A stretch of DNA of 64,000 nt from Bacteroides acidifaciens (GTDB lineage Bacteria > Bacteroidota > Bacteroidia > Bacteroidales > Bacteroidaceae). Location of the stretch: contig NZ_CAEUHO010000004.1 of NCBI RefSeq assembly GCF_903181435.1, forward strand, positions 310,001 through 374,000, given 5' to 3'. The translations under genes were made by a program, and so were the position numbers. Positions 26,128 to 34,096 of the stretch are shown here, piece after piece. Position 1 is the first letter of the stretch; every line of letters begins with the position of its first letter. The notes under the pieces are model-generated. The model did no database searches and was not told where the DNA came from. It saw nothing but the letters and a program-made list of their open reading frames with translations.

Positions 26128-27246
26128 GTGGAGTATGTTTACGACGCCAACGGTAATTTAATTAAGGATTTAAACAAGAAAATCATTGATATTCAATATA
26201 ATTTTTTAAATTTGCCGTGTCGGGTAGAGTTTGAGAACGGAAACTCTGTCTCTTATCTCTATGATGCGAAAGGCACGAAGCTTCGCACTACGCACGTGAT
26301 AGGAGACACTACCACGGTGACAGACTATTGTGGCAATGTGGTCTATGAAAATGGTGTTCCTAAATTGTTGTTGACTGAAGCGGGCTATGTTTCTTTGTAT
26401 GATAATAAATATCATTTCTATCTTCAAGACCATCAAGGAAACAACCGTGTGGTTGTAGACGAAGATGGAACGGTAGAGGAAAGAAACGATTATTATCCTT
26501 TCGGTGGGTTGATGGCTTCATCTTCCGATTCTGTTCAGCCTTATAAGTATAACGGAAAGGAACTGGATAGGAAAGGTGGTTTGAATTGGTATGATTATGG
26601 GGCGAGACATTATGATGCTACGTTGGGTAGATGGCACGTGGTGGATCCGTTAAGTGAAAAGTTTTATAGATGGAGTCCGTATACTTATTGTTTGAATAAT
26701 CCGTTGAAATATATAGATTCAGATGGTCGAGATCCGAAGAAGTTGAGTCATTGGATACGATTTGGAAAAGAAACAGCTAAGGCTATTAGTGCTGTAGCAA
26801 GTGTAGGACTTCAGGTAGCTGGTGAGGTGGAGTTGAGCGGCAAGAAGGTTGGAGGTGATATGAACCTTATTTCACAAGATGTTGTGGGTTTCAAAGATGG
26901 TGTTTTTTTCCATCCATGTGGTAATTTTGATAAAGCGGAAACAAAGCAAGGAGTAGAACTTGGAGTTGGTTTAGTAGGTGTTTCAGTGCAGAAAAAGATA
27001 AAAGAGGAGTCTGGCGATCAAGTGTTGGAAGAACAACAAAGTATTTCTTTGGGACTTTTTGAACACACCAATACAGAAACTACTCCTATTGATCAGAATT
27101 ATCGTAAGGTAGGTAAAACACAAAAAACATCAGCAACAAAAACTGTAGATTTGAGTGTAAAAGCAAAGGGTATAATTGGGATTGAATTTAGTATCGATCT
27201 GAACCAATTATGGGATGCATTAGGTAATTTATTATTAGACAAGTAA
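26128..27246 (+). CDS. Orphan RHS tip cassette A (core fragment + toxin)
   Basis: Open frame of 372 codons with no signal peptide, no ATG at the right place and no promoter; the first possible start is a GTG. Residues 1-190 are an RHS core nearly identical to the 1305-aa protein (YVYDANGNLIKDLN, DHQGNNRVVVDEDG, YDYGARHYDATLGRWH, KYIDSDGRD). From about residue 200 comes a unique C-terminus (KLSHWIRFGKETAKAISAVA ... LNQLWDALGNLLLDK) that I cannot classify. Probably silent until recombined onto the full-length gene. The following two membrane-protein genes may encode immunity. Confidence 0.85.
   Translation: MEYVYDANGNLIKDLNKKIIDIQYNFLNLPCRVEFENGNSVSYLYDAKGTKLRTTHVIGDTTTVTDYCGNVVYENGVPKLLLTEAGYVSLYDNKYHFYLQDHQGNNRVVVDEDGTVEERNDYYPFGGLMASSSDSVQPYKYNGKELDRKGGLNWYDYGARHYDATLGRWHVVDPLSEKFYRWSPYTYCLNNPLKYIDSDGRDPKKLSHWIRFGKETAKAISAVASVGLQVAGEVELSGKKVGGDMNLISQDVVGFKDGVFFHPCGNFDKAETKQGVELGVGLVGVSVQKKIKEESGDQVLEEQQSISLGLFEHTNTETTPIDQNYRKVGKTQKTSATKTVDLSVKAKGIIGIEFSIDLNQLWDALGNLLLDK
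26428..26553 (+). repeat. 126-bp RHS core block, copy 2
   Basis: Identical over 126 bases to 23086-23211. Confidence 0.93.
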
Positions 27247-27264
27247 TTAAAATAAATCATTAAC

Positions 27265-27441
27265 ATGTTTAACAGATTTGTACCTCTTTTTATTGTCATT
27301 GGAATTTTTCTTATTATTTACGCATTTGCGTTAATGTTTATTGGAGATTGGGAAAATGGTATTGGATGTTTTTTCTCTGGGATCGCCGGTTTGATATTAT
27401 GTAGAATAGTGCTCAAAATAAGAAAATGGTGGAGAGATTGA
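27265..27441 (+). CDS. Small two-helix membrane protein, candidate immunity
   Basis: A 58-aa frame starting 18 bases after cassette A. Two hydrophobic helices (FVPLFIVIGIFLIIYAFALM and GCFFSGIAGLILCRIVL) and a basic end (RKWWRD). It is in the usual place for an immunity gene; a membrane immunity protein would fit a toxin acting on the inner membrane or periplasm. No family recognised. Confidence 0.6.
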   Translation: MFNRFVPLFIVIGIFLIIYAFALMFIGDWENGIGCFFSGIAGLILCRIVLKIRKWWRD

Positions 27442-27480
27442 TAATGTCAAATATGTGTATTATATAAAAAGTCAGTTGTT

Positions 27481-27990
27481 ATGAATATAATGAATAAAAG
27501 GATTGAAGCTTTCGTTATAGATATTATTGTTTTATTTATAATGAGTTTTTCTGTTTTTCTAATAAGTGTTTGGTTTAATAATAGTATGCTTTGGATGAGT
27601 TTTGCTTTAGCTCTAATCTATAGCTTTCTGTTTTGTAAAGACGTGAATGGTGGAAGAAGTATTGGAAAACAAAGGACAGGATTGTGTATTCTTTCAGAGA
27701 AGAGTGACTCAGTTCCTTCCAATATAAGATTGATATTACGAAATATGTTCTATATTTTGTGGCCTATAGAAATAATCTTGTTTTTTTGTAACTCTGGAAA
27801 AAGGCTTGGTGATTTAGTAATGCAAACTAAAGTTGTTGCGTGCAATAAAGAATCAGATGCAGCCTTTCGACTTACACTTAAATATATCTGTTTTATTTTG
27901 GTAATGACTGTTATTTTGTTTGTTTTATTTTATTCTATTGCTAAATTGATATATGAATTTAGTCCGCTAATGCGTCTGTTGTATTCTTGA
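27481..27990 (+). CDS. RDD-family membrane protein
   Basis: Integral membrane protein of 169 aa. The RDD hallmarks are present: R and D in the first helix (NKRIEAFVIDIIVLF), a conserved GGRSIGKQRTGL loop and a late KRLGDLV. Four hydrophobic segments are visible. RDD proteins are small membrane proteins of varied or unknown function. Here the gene lies inside the toxin-immunity array after cassette A, so it may be a second immunity determinant or passenger cargo. Its stop codon overlaps the false upstream extension of cassette B. Confidence 0.8.
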   Translation: MNIMNKRIEAFVIDIIVLFIMSFSVFLISVWFNNSMLWMSFALALIYSFLFCKDVNGGRSIGKQRTGLCILSEKSDSVPSNIRLILRNMFYILWPIEIILFFCNSGKRLGDLVMQTKVVACNKESDAAFRLTLKYICFILVMTVILFVLFYSIAKLIYEFSPLMRLLYS

Positions 27991-28040
27991 CACCCGTCCT
28001 TTCGCATATGTTATGCGGAAGATCGAGTCTGAGGATTATT

Positions 28041-28075
28041 ATCCCGTTAGTCTGCAATATGGCTAACGGGATTTT
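28041..28075 (+). terminator. Terminator abutting cassette B
   Basis: ATCCCGTTAG (28041-28050) pairs with CTAACGGGAT (28063-28072), followed by TTT. The RHS homology of cassette B starts only about 5 bases after it, so this cassette cannot be expressed by readthrough. Confidence 0.75.
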
Positions 28076-28077
28076 CC

Positions 28078-29045
28078 GAGACCATCAAGGAAACAATCGT
28101 GTGGTTGTAGACGAAGATGGAACGGTAGAGGAAAGAAACGATTATTATCCTTTCGGTGGGTTGATGGCTTCATCTTCCGATTCTGTTCAGCCTTATAAGT
28201 ATAACGGCAAGGAGCTGGACAGACATTCTGGACTGGATTGGTATGACTATGGTGCTCGTTGGTATGATGCCGCGTTGGGCAGATGGGGTTCGGTAGACCC
28301 GCTGGCGGAGTCTTATAGCGGTTTGAGTCCTTATGATTATTGTGGGAACAATCCATTAAAATACATTGACCCAAATGGTTTATGGATTCAAACGGCTTCC
28401 GGTTGGTCGACTAATAATTTAAATGATATAAATAGATTTATTAATATGTTGCAAATTGAAGGTTTTATGCGTGGGTATATAACAACGTCCCAAATAGATA
28501 TGTTTGTTTATGACGAATATAAAGGGTTAGGTGGACGATTGAGTGATGGAAGCATATTACTATCAGAGGTGACTGCTGTTAGAAATGAGCAAAAAGAATG
28601 GGATATTCCTGTATATCAAAAGAATATTCTGATTAATGAAATAGATAGATTTAGTTCTTTTGCTCAAAATGATTATGATAATAATTTATACTCAGCAGGT
28701 TATAATGACAATTGGAAACATTTAGTGGGTCCTTCTTTAATTCTTTTGGGACAACCTATCCGTGCATTAAAACCAATAGGAGCTTTAGGGTCAAAACCTG
28801 GATCTTCAATAGCATCTTATACATTATCAAAAGCTATACCACAGCGTTTTACAAATGTTTTTGGGAAGAAGATAGGAACAAAAATTGTGAAAAAAGTGGG
28901 AACTAATACCATTGGTCGGGCTATAGGACGATTTGTTCCTTATGTTGGCTGGGGGATGACGATTATTGATACTTCATTTAATTTAGGAAAACAATTTGGA
29001 CCTAGTACTTGGTTTGGAAAAAATGATTATAAATGGTTTGAATAA
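28078..29045 (+). CDS. Orphan RHS tip cassette B (core fragment + toxin)
   Basis: Homology to RHS starts at the 126-bp block itself (DHQGNNRVVVDEDG) and runs through YDYGARWYDAALGRWG to KYIDPNGLW; the frame opens further upstream (27987) only by chance. There is no start, signal peptide or promoter. The unique C-terminus of ~230 residues begins IQTASGWSTNNLNDIN and ends with a hydrophobic stretch (IGRAIGRFVPYVGWGMTIID) and a short polar tail, suggesting a membrane-active or membrane-crossing toxin. A DUF1493-like immunity gene follows at once. Confidence 0.85.
28080..28205 (+). repeat. 126-bp RHS core block, copy 3
   Basis: One base differs from copy 1 (AACAATCGTG for AACAACCGTG). Confidence 0.93.
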
Positions 29046-29046
29046 A

Positions 29047-29367
29047 ATGATGGATGAATATGAAATTTGGGAACAAGTTGTTCGTTTTGCAAAAGAAGAA
29101 CGATGGGATGGTGAATTTACCTATGCAACAGATTTGGTAAATGACTTAAAACTTAAAGGAGATGATGCTTACGAATTTATTTGTTCATTTAGCGATAGAT
29201 TTAATGTGAATATTGCGGATTTTAAATTTGAAGAATATTTCTATCCAGAAGGTGATTATGTGCTTCGAGAATTATTAAATATAGTATTATTTCGAAAAAT
29301 AGAAAATAAGAAGAAAATAACGCTTGGGAATTTAGTAGAAGGTGTAAAAGAAGGGCGATTGATTTAG
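29047..29367 (+). CDS. DUF1493-like immunity protein for cassette B
   Basis: Protein of 106 aa, start ATG at 29047, one base after the toxin stop. It shows the DUF1493 pattern: TDLVNDLKLKGDDAYEFIC, an aromatic-rich NIADFKFEEYFYPEGD, and a C-terminal KKITLGNLVEGVKEGRL. It is related to the protein at 30636 (same GDDA and TLxxGxLxxGxxxGRL landmarks), although the toxins they accompany differ. DUF1493 genes often lie next to contact-dependent or RHS toxins. Immunity is inferred from position and family. Confidence 0.8.
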   Translation: MMDEYEIWEQVVRFAKEERWDGEFTYATDLVNDLKLKGDDAYEFICSFSDRFNVNIADFKFEEYFYPEGDYVLRELLNIVLFRKIENKKKITLGNLVEGVKEGRLI

Positions 29368-29447
29368 CTCCTCCTTTAATTTTTTCTCTTCTTTAATGTT
29401 TTATTTGCGTTCTTCTTGACAAAGTTGGATAAAAAATGAAGCAATTG

Positions 29448-29486
29448 AGTCCGTCCGTTACTATTTATCGGGCGGACTATCTCTCT
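29448..29486 (+). terminator. Hairpin between immunity gene B and cassette C
   Basis: AGTCCGTCCG (29448-29457) pairs with CGGGCGGACT (29469-29478) with one G-T pair, then TATCTCTC. Weak U-tract but the usual place for an array terminator. Confidence 0.5.
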
Positions 29487-29551
29487 AAAACGGCAACTTG
29501 ATTAAAGATTTGAATAAAAAGATAGTTGATATTCAATATAATTCGTGAGAT

Positions 29552-30643
29552 TTGCCAAGTCGTATAGAATTTGAAAACGAAGATAGTATTGTTTACTTGT
29601 ATGATGCAAACGGAACGAAGCTTCGCGCCACACATGTGATAGGAGATGATGCAACTGTTACGGACTATTGCGGCAATGTGGTCTATGAAAATGGAGTACC
29701 GGAGAAATTGCTGACCGGATATGGTTATGTTTCGCTGAATAATAATAAGTATCATTACTTTATCCAAGACCATCAAGGAAACAACCGTGTGGTTGTAGAC
29801 GAAGATGGAACGGTAGAGGAAAGAAACGATTATTATCCTTTCGGTGGGTTGATGGCTTCATCTTCCGATTCTGTTCAGCCTTATAAGTATAACAGCAAGG
29901 AACTGGATAGGAAAGGTGGTTTGGATTGGTATGATTATGGTGCGAGGATGTATAACCCATTATTGGGAAGATTTATCGGTCCGGATCCTTTGGCAGAAGC
30001 ATGGGAACACGTCAATCCATACAATTACTGCTTCAATAATCCTGTCAATCGGATAGATCCAACCGGAATGGCGTCCACATACAACTGGGACAAGGAAAGA
30101 TATGAGGATGAAAACGGGAATGAAGTTTCGTGGGAGAGCATGCAGCAAGAGTACGGAATAGGAAAGGGTAGCAGAGATAGCAATGGGGATGATAATTCAC
30201 CTTCTAAACCTCAAGTAGATAGTGTGGTGGAAACTACACCTAAGCTTGATCCTAGCACTTCTAAGGACAATGCAGATGCTTGGGAAAAATTAATAAAACT
30301 AAGAGGACCTGTCCTAACTATGTCTACAGAACCTATTATACCTAAAAATTCAAAATTGGCAAAAGCTATATGGTCAAAAAGCCGAAGAGTTTTACAGGCT
30401 TCCAATAATACATCTATAGCTTCTTTAATTTTCAGAAAATATTTAGGAAACACTTCTACTGTCAAATGGCTACCCCAAGCAACCTCTTTAGGAGGGCAGT
30501 TAGGACGTGTAGCAGGAAAAATCGTAGCTTTTACAATATACGATGGATATAGTATTATCAAAGATTTTATAACCAGTTCATCTGATTCTTTTTTTGAGAA
30601 TGCTAGAAATAATGTAACAACAATTGGAATGTATAATGAATAA
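29552..30643 (+). CDS. Orphan RHS tip cassette C (core fragment + toxin)
   Basis: RHS homology begins at about 29492 but is cut by an in-frame TGA at 29546, so the open frame starts headless at 29552 (363 codons). The core runs to NRIDPTGM; DNA around 29667-29893 is almost identical to the full-length gene, far beyond the 126-bp block. The unique ~190-residue end has a common linker (NWDKERYEDENGNEVSWESM), a Ser/Pro-rich hinge and a C-terminal hydrophobic part (LGRVAGKIVAFTIYDGYSII) that looks distantly like the end of cassette B. A DUF1493-like gene overlaps its stop. Confidence 0.85.
   Translation: MPSRIEFENEDSIVYLYDANGTKLRATHVIGDDATVTDYCGNVVYENGVPEKLLTGYGYVSLNNNKYHYFIQDHQGNNRVVVDEDGTVEERNDYYPFGGLMASSSDSVQPYKYNSKELDRKGGLDWYDYGARMYNPLLGRFIGPDPLAEAWEHVNPYNYCFNNPVNRIDPTGMASTYNWDKERYEDENGNEVSWESMQQEYGIGKGSRDSNGDDNSPSKPQVDSVVETTPKLDPSTSKDNADAWEKLIKLRGPVLTMSTEPIIPKNSKLAKAIWSKSRRVLQASNNTSIASLIFRKYLGNTSTVKWLPQATSLGGQLGRVAGKIVAFTIYDGYSIIKDFITSSSDSFFENARNNVTTIGMYNE
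29768..29893 (+). repeat. 126-bp RHS core block, copy 4
   Basis: Matches copy 1 throughout; the first difference is AACAGC for AACGGC right at the end. Confidence 0.93.
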
Positions 30644-30968
30644 TAAAGACTTAATAGATTTTATCCTCAATTATTCTTGGATAAAGAATAGGGAAAAACT
30701 TAATACTTCTACCAGATTAGAAGAAGACTTGTATATATATGGTGATGATGCAGAAGAGTTTCTATGTGACTATAGCGATCGATTCTCTGTTGATATTTCG
30801 AATTTCAATTTTTCCAAGTATTTCACAAAAGAAGTTTATTTTTATTCTATTTACAAATGGCTTAATAGACATAAAGAAAAAAAGACTTTAACAATAGGAG
30901 ATTTGGAAAAAGGAATTTCGGCCGGACGTTTAGATGATTATATTTTATCGAAGGAAAAAGCAGAGTAA
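30636..30968 (+). CDS. DUF1493-like immunity protein for cassette C
   Basis: Protein of 110 aa from the ATG at 30636, which overlaps the toxin stop by 8 bases, so translation is coupled. Landmarks are LEEDLYIYGDDAEEFLCDYS, FSVDISNFNFSKYF and KKTLTIGDLEKGISAGRL, parallel to the protein at 29047. Having diverged partners for diverged toxins in neighbouring cassettes suggests one toxin-immunity lineage that duplicated and drifted. Followed by a terminator at 31003. Confidence 0.8.
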   Translation: MNNKDLIDFILNYSWIKNREKLNTSTRLEEDLYIYGDDAEEFLCDYSDRFSVDISNFNFSKYFTKEVYFYSIYKWLNRHKEKKTLTIGDLEKGISAGRLDDYILSKEKAE

Positions 30969-31002
30969 TTACATTAGAAATAGTTATAAAAAAAACTATA
31001 TT

Positions 31003-31052
31003 GCCCTGATTAAAGTTGACTAATCACCAATTTATATCAGGGTATGTTTTTT
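31003..31052 (+). terminator. Terminator of CCCTGATATAA family, copy 2
   Basis: CCCTGATTAAAGTTGACT and TTTATATCAGGGTA form the stem, then a T-rich tail. Close relative of 24456 and 41555. Confidence 0.7.
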
Positions 31053-31062
31053 CACCGCAATT

Positions 31063-31365
31063 TTAGACAAAAAGATTACTGATATTGAGTATAATTGTTT
31101 AAATTTACCGGGTCGGATAGAATTTGAGGATGGAAACAGTATCTCTTATCTTTATGATGCCAACGGAGTGAAACTTCGTACAACGCACATGACCGGAAGT
31201 GATACTATTATTACAGATTATTGCGGCAATGTGGTCTATGAAAATGGAGTTTTGGTGCGGTTGATGACCTATGTAGGATATATTGTGATGTCGGCGAGCT
31301 ATCATTACTTTATCGAGGACCATCAGGGGAATGTGCGTGTCGTTGCGGATGAAGGTGTTCTATAA
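31063..31365 (+). pseudogene. Degenerate RHS core fragment (cassette D)
   Basis: Reads LDKKITDIEYNCLNLPG, TDYCGNVVYENGVLVRL and YHYFIEDHQGNVRVVADEG, then stops. The rest of the core, from the YYPFGG motif to the xDPxG junction, is missing. The toxin-like frame that follows is in another frame. Core sequence is more diverged here than in cassettes A-C, so this is an older copy. Confidence 0.8.
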
Positions 31366-31951
31366 TCCTGATGGTACTTATAAAGAAACTACACATAATA
31401 ACTGGTTTCATAATACCTTTATGGGCCGACAGGAATATATTGATTATGGTGATCGAAAGGTACATCTTTCGGAACCGGAATTCTGGCAATGGCAGAGGAC
31501 TGGAAGTTATGAAAATGTAAGCCCGGTTACAGATTTTGTTAGTAATTTGGAACTTACCCTGAATGAACCGGCCGCAAATTTTTCCGACGGAGTTGCCAAA
31601 AATATGGTATTGTCAGCTTATTCATCTATCAATTCTCCGAAAGTATGGCTGACGGGACGTTCTTGGGCAGGAACTTATGCGACTCCCGATGAAGGAGCCG
31701 GCGGATTCATTGATGTGGCCACTCAAAGGTTGCCTGCCGTTCACTTGTTGAAACAATTGCATCCCGGTTCATGGTACCAGTTTAAACATGCCAACCGACA
31801 TATTCCCATAAAGAGTAAACATGCAGTTTACGATATGGAGATGAAGAGATTTAATGGAAGGATTCGTAATGCGAAAACTTTTGAGAAAATGAATAAAGGT
31901 GTAAATAAATTTAAGTATATAGACAATAATATTGAAAAGGAGGATAGATAA
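31349..31951 (+). CDS. Detached RHS toxin domain (cassette D)
   Basis: About 200 residues following the broken core fragment in a different frame (ATG at 31349, MKVFYNPDGTYKETTHNNW). It resembles the end of RHS cores of other Bacteroides (NPDGTY, MGRQEYIDYGDRKV) and then a distinct domain (AYSSINSPKVWLTGRSWAGT, DEGAGGFIDVATQRLPAVHL, KHANRHIPIKSKHAVYDMEM) that I cannot classify. An internal deletion probably fused two RHS pieces. Translation is uncertain. Confidence 0.6.
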   Translation: MKVFYNPDGTYKETTHNNWFHNTFMGRQEYIDYGDRKVHLSEPEFWQWQRTGSYENVSPVTDFVSNLELTLNEPAANFSDGVAKNMVLSAYSSINSPKVWLTGRSWAGTYATPDEGAGGFIDVATQRLPAVHLLKQLHPGSWYQFKHANRHIPIKSKHAVYDMEMKRFNGRIRNAKTFEKMNKGVNKFKYIDNNIEKEDR

Positions 31952-32145
31952 TGATGATTATAGAAGAAGTTGGTACTTTGATTATGTGGCTGGCGGTTTT
32001 TATCGGCTGGTTGATAAAAGGCTGTAAAACCAATCTTTTTAAAGAATGTGCGAAAATAGAAGATTCTACCAAAAGAAATGTGGGAATAATTTTTGTAATA
32101 TTTCTTGTAGGCCCCGTTTTTTTAGGTGAGTGTCGCGGCGGTTAG
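31951..32145 (+). CDS. Small membrane protein, candidate immunity for cassette D
   Basis: A 64-aa protein whose ATG overlaps the preceding stop (TAATG). Two hydrophobic helices (LIMWLAVFIGWLI and VGIIFVIFLVGPVFL) are separated by a charged loop. Placement directly after a toxin domain suggests a membrane immunity protein. No family recognised. Confidence 0.55.
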   Translation: MMIIEEVGTLIMWLAVFIGWLIKGCKTNLFKECAKIEDSTKRNVGIIFVIFLVGPVFLGECRGG

Positions 32146-32226
32146 TTTTTTCATTTGTTATATCTTTGATATGCAGTTCGTTATGTTTTCTATTGGTTGT
32201 ATGTTAATGGTTTAATATTAGAAAAT

Positions 32227-32505
32227 ATGGAAACAGATAAATTCTCTGTCGTAATGTCGGAAAAGGTTGATATGGAGTTAGTTCGAATAATGACTTCGGA
32301 GCGTGCTGATTATCAGCCTGAAGCTGTAATCGCAGCAGCGTCTTCCTTTATCTGCGTGGGTAAAAGCGATAGCCTTTTTTTCCCTTTTCCATTGTTGCTT
32401 ATTATAGGGTTGGCTCTTATATTGTTTGGTTATCAAACATGTGGTAAAGGGCTTTGTAAGTGGCCACTTCTCGGATGGTTATTTTATCCTTCTTATGTTT
32501 TGTGA
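32227..32505 (+). CDS. Small protein with C-terminal membrane segment
   Basis: 92 aa from the ATG at 32227. The N-terminal half (METDKFSVVMSEKVDMELVR, MTSERADYQPEAVIAAAS) carries the short motif ERxDYQPEAVxAA seen in small Bacteroidetes proteins. The C-terminal half is hydrophobic (FPFPLLLIIGLALILFGY). A perfect -7 box (TATCTTTG, 32161-32168) lies upstream and a terminator downstream, so this is a separate expressed unit and not a cassette. Function unknown. Confidence 0.6.
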   Translation: METDKFSVVMSEKVDMELVRIMTSERADYQPEAVIAAASSFICVGKSDSLFFPFPLLLIIGLALILFGYQTCGKGLCKWPLLGWLFYPSYVL

Positions 32506-32528
32506 AATATTCCTTTAGGTTGTGACTT

Positions 32529-32573
32529 CCGGTATGAATCAACTTTTTGTTTTGATGCATACCGGATTTTTTT
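32529..32573 (+). terminator. Terminator before the second HU module
   Basis: CCGGTATG (32529-32536) pairs with CATACCGG (32558-32565) and is followed by a run of T. It separates the cassette array from the second module. Confidence 0.8.
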
Positions 32574-32691
32574 GTTTTTAGATTTATAATTATTCTTCCT
32601 CTTTCTTATTGTTATTCAATGTGTTACTGGTGGTTAAGAATTTAGTTAAGACACATGTTGAAAAACGCTTGTATATAGAATGTAACCATTG

Positions 32692-32699
32692 TATCTTTG
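32692..32699 (+). promoter_or_regulatory. Promoter of HU-like gene, copy 2
   Basis: TATCTTTG, with TTG at 32669-32671 exactly 20 bases upstream, and the same leader string GTCGATAAGCTTAAAGACA as copy 1. Confidence 0.75.
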
Positions 32700-32766
32700 T
32701 AGTGTCGATAAGCTTAAAGACATAACTAAACTAACAGAATTAATTAACACACAAAAAATCACGATT

Positions 32767-33276
32767 ATGCCAGTATTGTATGGTTCATTTCAGTCCGTTC
32801 TGAAAGACAAAAACGGAAAACAACTGTTTTATCCCCGTGTGCTTCGCACAGGTAATGTAAGTACTTCACAACTCTCTAAAGAGATAGCGGCTTATTCATC
32901 CCTTTCTCCTGGTGACGTGAAGAATACGTTGGACAACCTAGTGACGGTAGTCAGCCAGCATCTCCAGTCATCGGAGAGCGTGACGCTCGACGGTTTCGGC
33001 ACGTTCCGCCTAGTGATGAAGTCGAATGGCAAAGGCGTCGAGAGTGCCAACGAAGTCTCCGCCTCACAGGCTTCGCTGACAGTCCGCTTTCTTCCCTGCT
33101 CCACCCGTCATCTGGATGGCACCATGGCTACCCGTTCGTTGGTGACAGGCGCACGATGCGTACGTTTCGACCGTGCCAATGCTCCGGCTTCGGATGGCGG
33201 AAATAGCGGTAACTCCGACGGTGGCGGTTCAGGAGCTGATGGCGGGGAAACACCGGACCCGGATCCGGCAGCATAG
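32767..33276 (+). CDS. HU/IHF-like DNA-binding protein, copy 2
   Basis: Protein of 169 aa from the ATG at 32767; the in-frame upstream extension would start at the -7 box and is rejected. Same architecture as copy 1: HU fold (MPVLYGSFQSVLKD, LSKEIAAYSSLSPGDVKNTL, TLDGFGTFRLVM) and an acidic glycine-rich tail (GGNSGNSDGGGSGADGG). Identity with copy 1 is far lower than that of the adjacent amidases, so the two halves of the module have different histories. Heads the second HU-amidase-microprotein module. Confidence 0.9.
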   Translation: MPVLYGSFQSVLKDKNGKQLFYPRVLRTGNVSTSQLSKEIAAYSSLSPGDVKNTLDNLVTVVSQHLQSSESVTLDGFGTFRLVMKSNGKGVESANEVSASQASLTVRFLPCSTRHLDGTMATRSLVTGARCVRFDRANAPASDGGNSGNSDGGGSGADGGETPDPDPAA

Positions 33277-33361
33277 ACTGCCTGTATATCACAACACGAA
33301 CACGATTGACTAACTAAACGGAGTTTTTGGGACTTGACTAGTAAACTAATCATCCACTAAC

Positions 33362-33898
33362 ATGCGAATTATCAACTTAATCGTGGTGCATTGCAGCGCC
33401 ACGCGGGGGGATTGTACACTCTCACCGGAAGCTTTGGACTTGATGCACCGGCGTCGCGGGTTCAACGGAACAGGCTATCATTATTACATCCGCAAGGATG
33501 GAACGCTGCACCTCACCCGTCCCCTCGAACGCATCGGAGCCCACGTGAAAGGCTTCAACGCTCACTCGATAGGTATCTGCTATGAAGGCGGTCTGGACTG
33601 CCGGGGACGCCCGGCAGATACCCGGACTCCGGCACAGCGCTCCACGCTCCGGCTGCTCGTCGGGCAGTTGCAAGAGAGATTTCCCGGCTGCCGGGTGTGC
33701 GGACACCGCGACCTCTCGCCGGATCTCAATGGAAACGGTGAGATAGAACCGGAAGAGTGGATTAAACAGTGCCCGTGCTTCGATGTGGCGAAGGAATTCA
33801 AGGATTCCGGAGAATCCACGGCACAGGCGGAGAACACGGAAGAGCACAGAGTAACACAACACATTAAAGAACAGAAAGGAGGTAAATTATGGCAATGA
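33362..33898 (+). CDS. N-acetylmuramoyl-L-alanine amidase (Amidase_2), copy 2
   Basis: 178 aa, differing from copy 1 at only a few residues (for example Cys for Ser in RGDCTLSPEAL, and Asn for Asp in QAENTEE). All putative zinc ligands are kept, and there is no signal peptide. Sited 85 bases after HU copy 2 and overlapping the microprotein start. The near identity across 17 kb implies recent duplication or ongoing gene conversion, and makes the pair a substrate for deletion of the whole RHS array by homologous recombination. Confidence 0.93.
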   Translation: MRIINLIVVHCSATRGDCTLSPEALDLMHRRRGFNGTGYHYYIRKDGTLHLTRPLERIGAHVKGFNAHSIGICYEGGLDCRGRPADTRTPAQRSTLRLLVGQLQERFPGCRVCGHRDLSPDLNGNGEIEPEEWIKQCPCFDVAKEFKDSGESTAQAENTEEHRVTQHIKEQKGGKLWQ

Positions 33899-33990
33899 AG
33901 AAATCCGTATGGGATATGATTCTGAAAATGGTTATCGCAGTGGCTTCGGCTTTGGCTGGCGTTTTGGGCGCTAATGCGATGAATCTGTAA
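33889..33990 (+). CDS. 33-aa one-helix membrane microprotein, copy 2
   Basis: Protein identical to copy 1; the DNA has a silent change (ATT for ATC). The same AGGAGG site inside the amidase gene and the same overlap. A hairpin follows (34011-34049) before the next exported protein. Confidence 0.8.
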   Translation: MAMKKSVWDMILKMVIAVASALAGVLGANAMNL

Positions 33991-34010
33991 AAGAAAAAGT
34001 ATGATAATTT

Positions 34011-34049
34011 CCACTGTGTAGAGCCGAGCGCGCCGGTTTTATACAGTGG
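34011..34049 (+). promoter_or_regulatory. Hairpin between microprotein copy 2 and the exported beta-sandwich gene
   Basis: CCACTGTGTA pairs with TATACAGTGG (one G-T pair) around a 19-base loop. No T-run follows, so an attenuator or RNA-stability element is more likely than a terminator. Copy 1 of the module is also followed by a hairpin, of different sequence. Confidence 0.5.
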
Positions 34050-34096
34050 ATTAATAAGGAAGATTATTTAAGTTGAGAACTATAACACAGAACACA

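Larger units (their letters stand above)
33348..33990 (+). repeat. 643-bp duplicated amidase-microprotein block, copy 2
   Basis: Same length and boundaries as 16231-16873, with roughly 15 base differences seen by eye. Confidence 0.9.

Noticed and set aside
27987..28077. Upstream start of cassette B at 27987
   Set aside because: These codons overlap the RDD gene stop and a terminator and have no RHS similarity; real homology starts at 28078.
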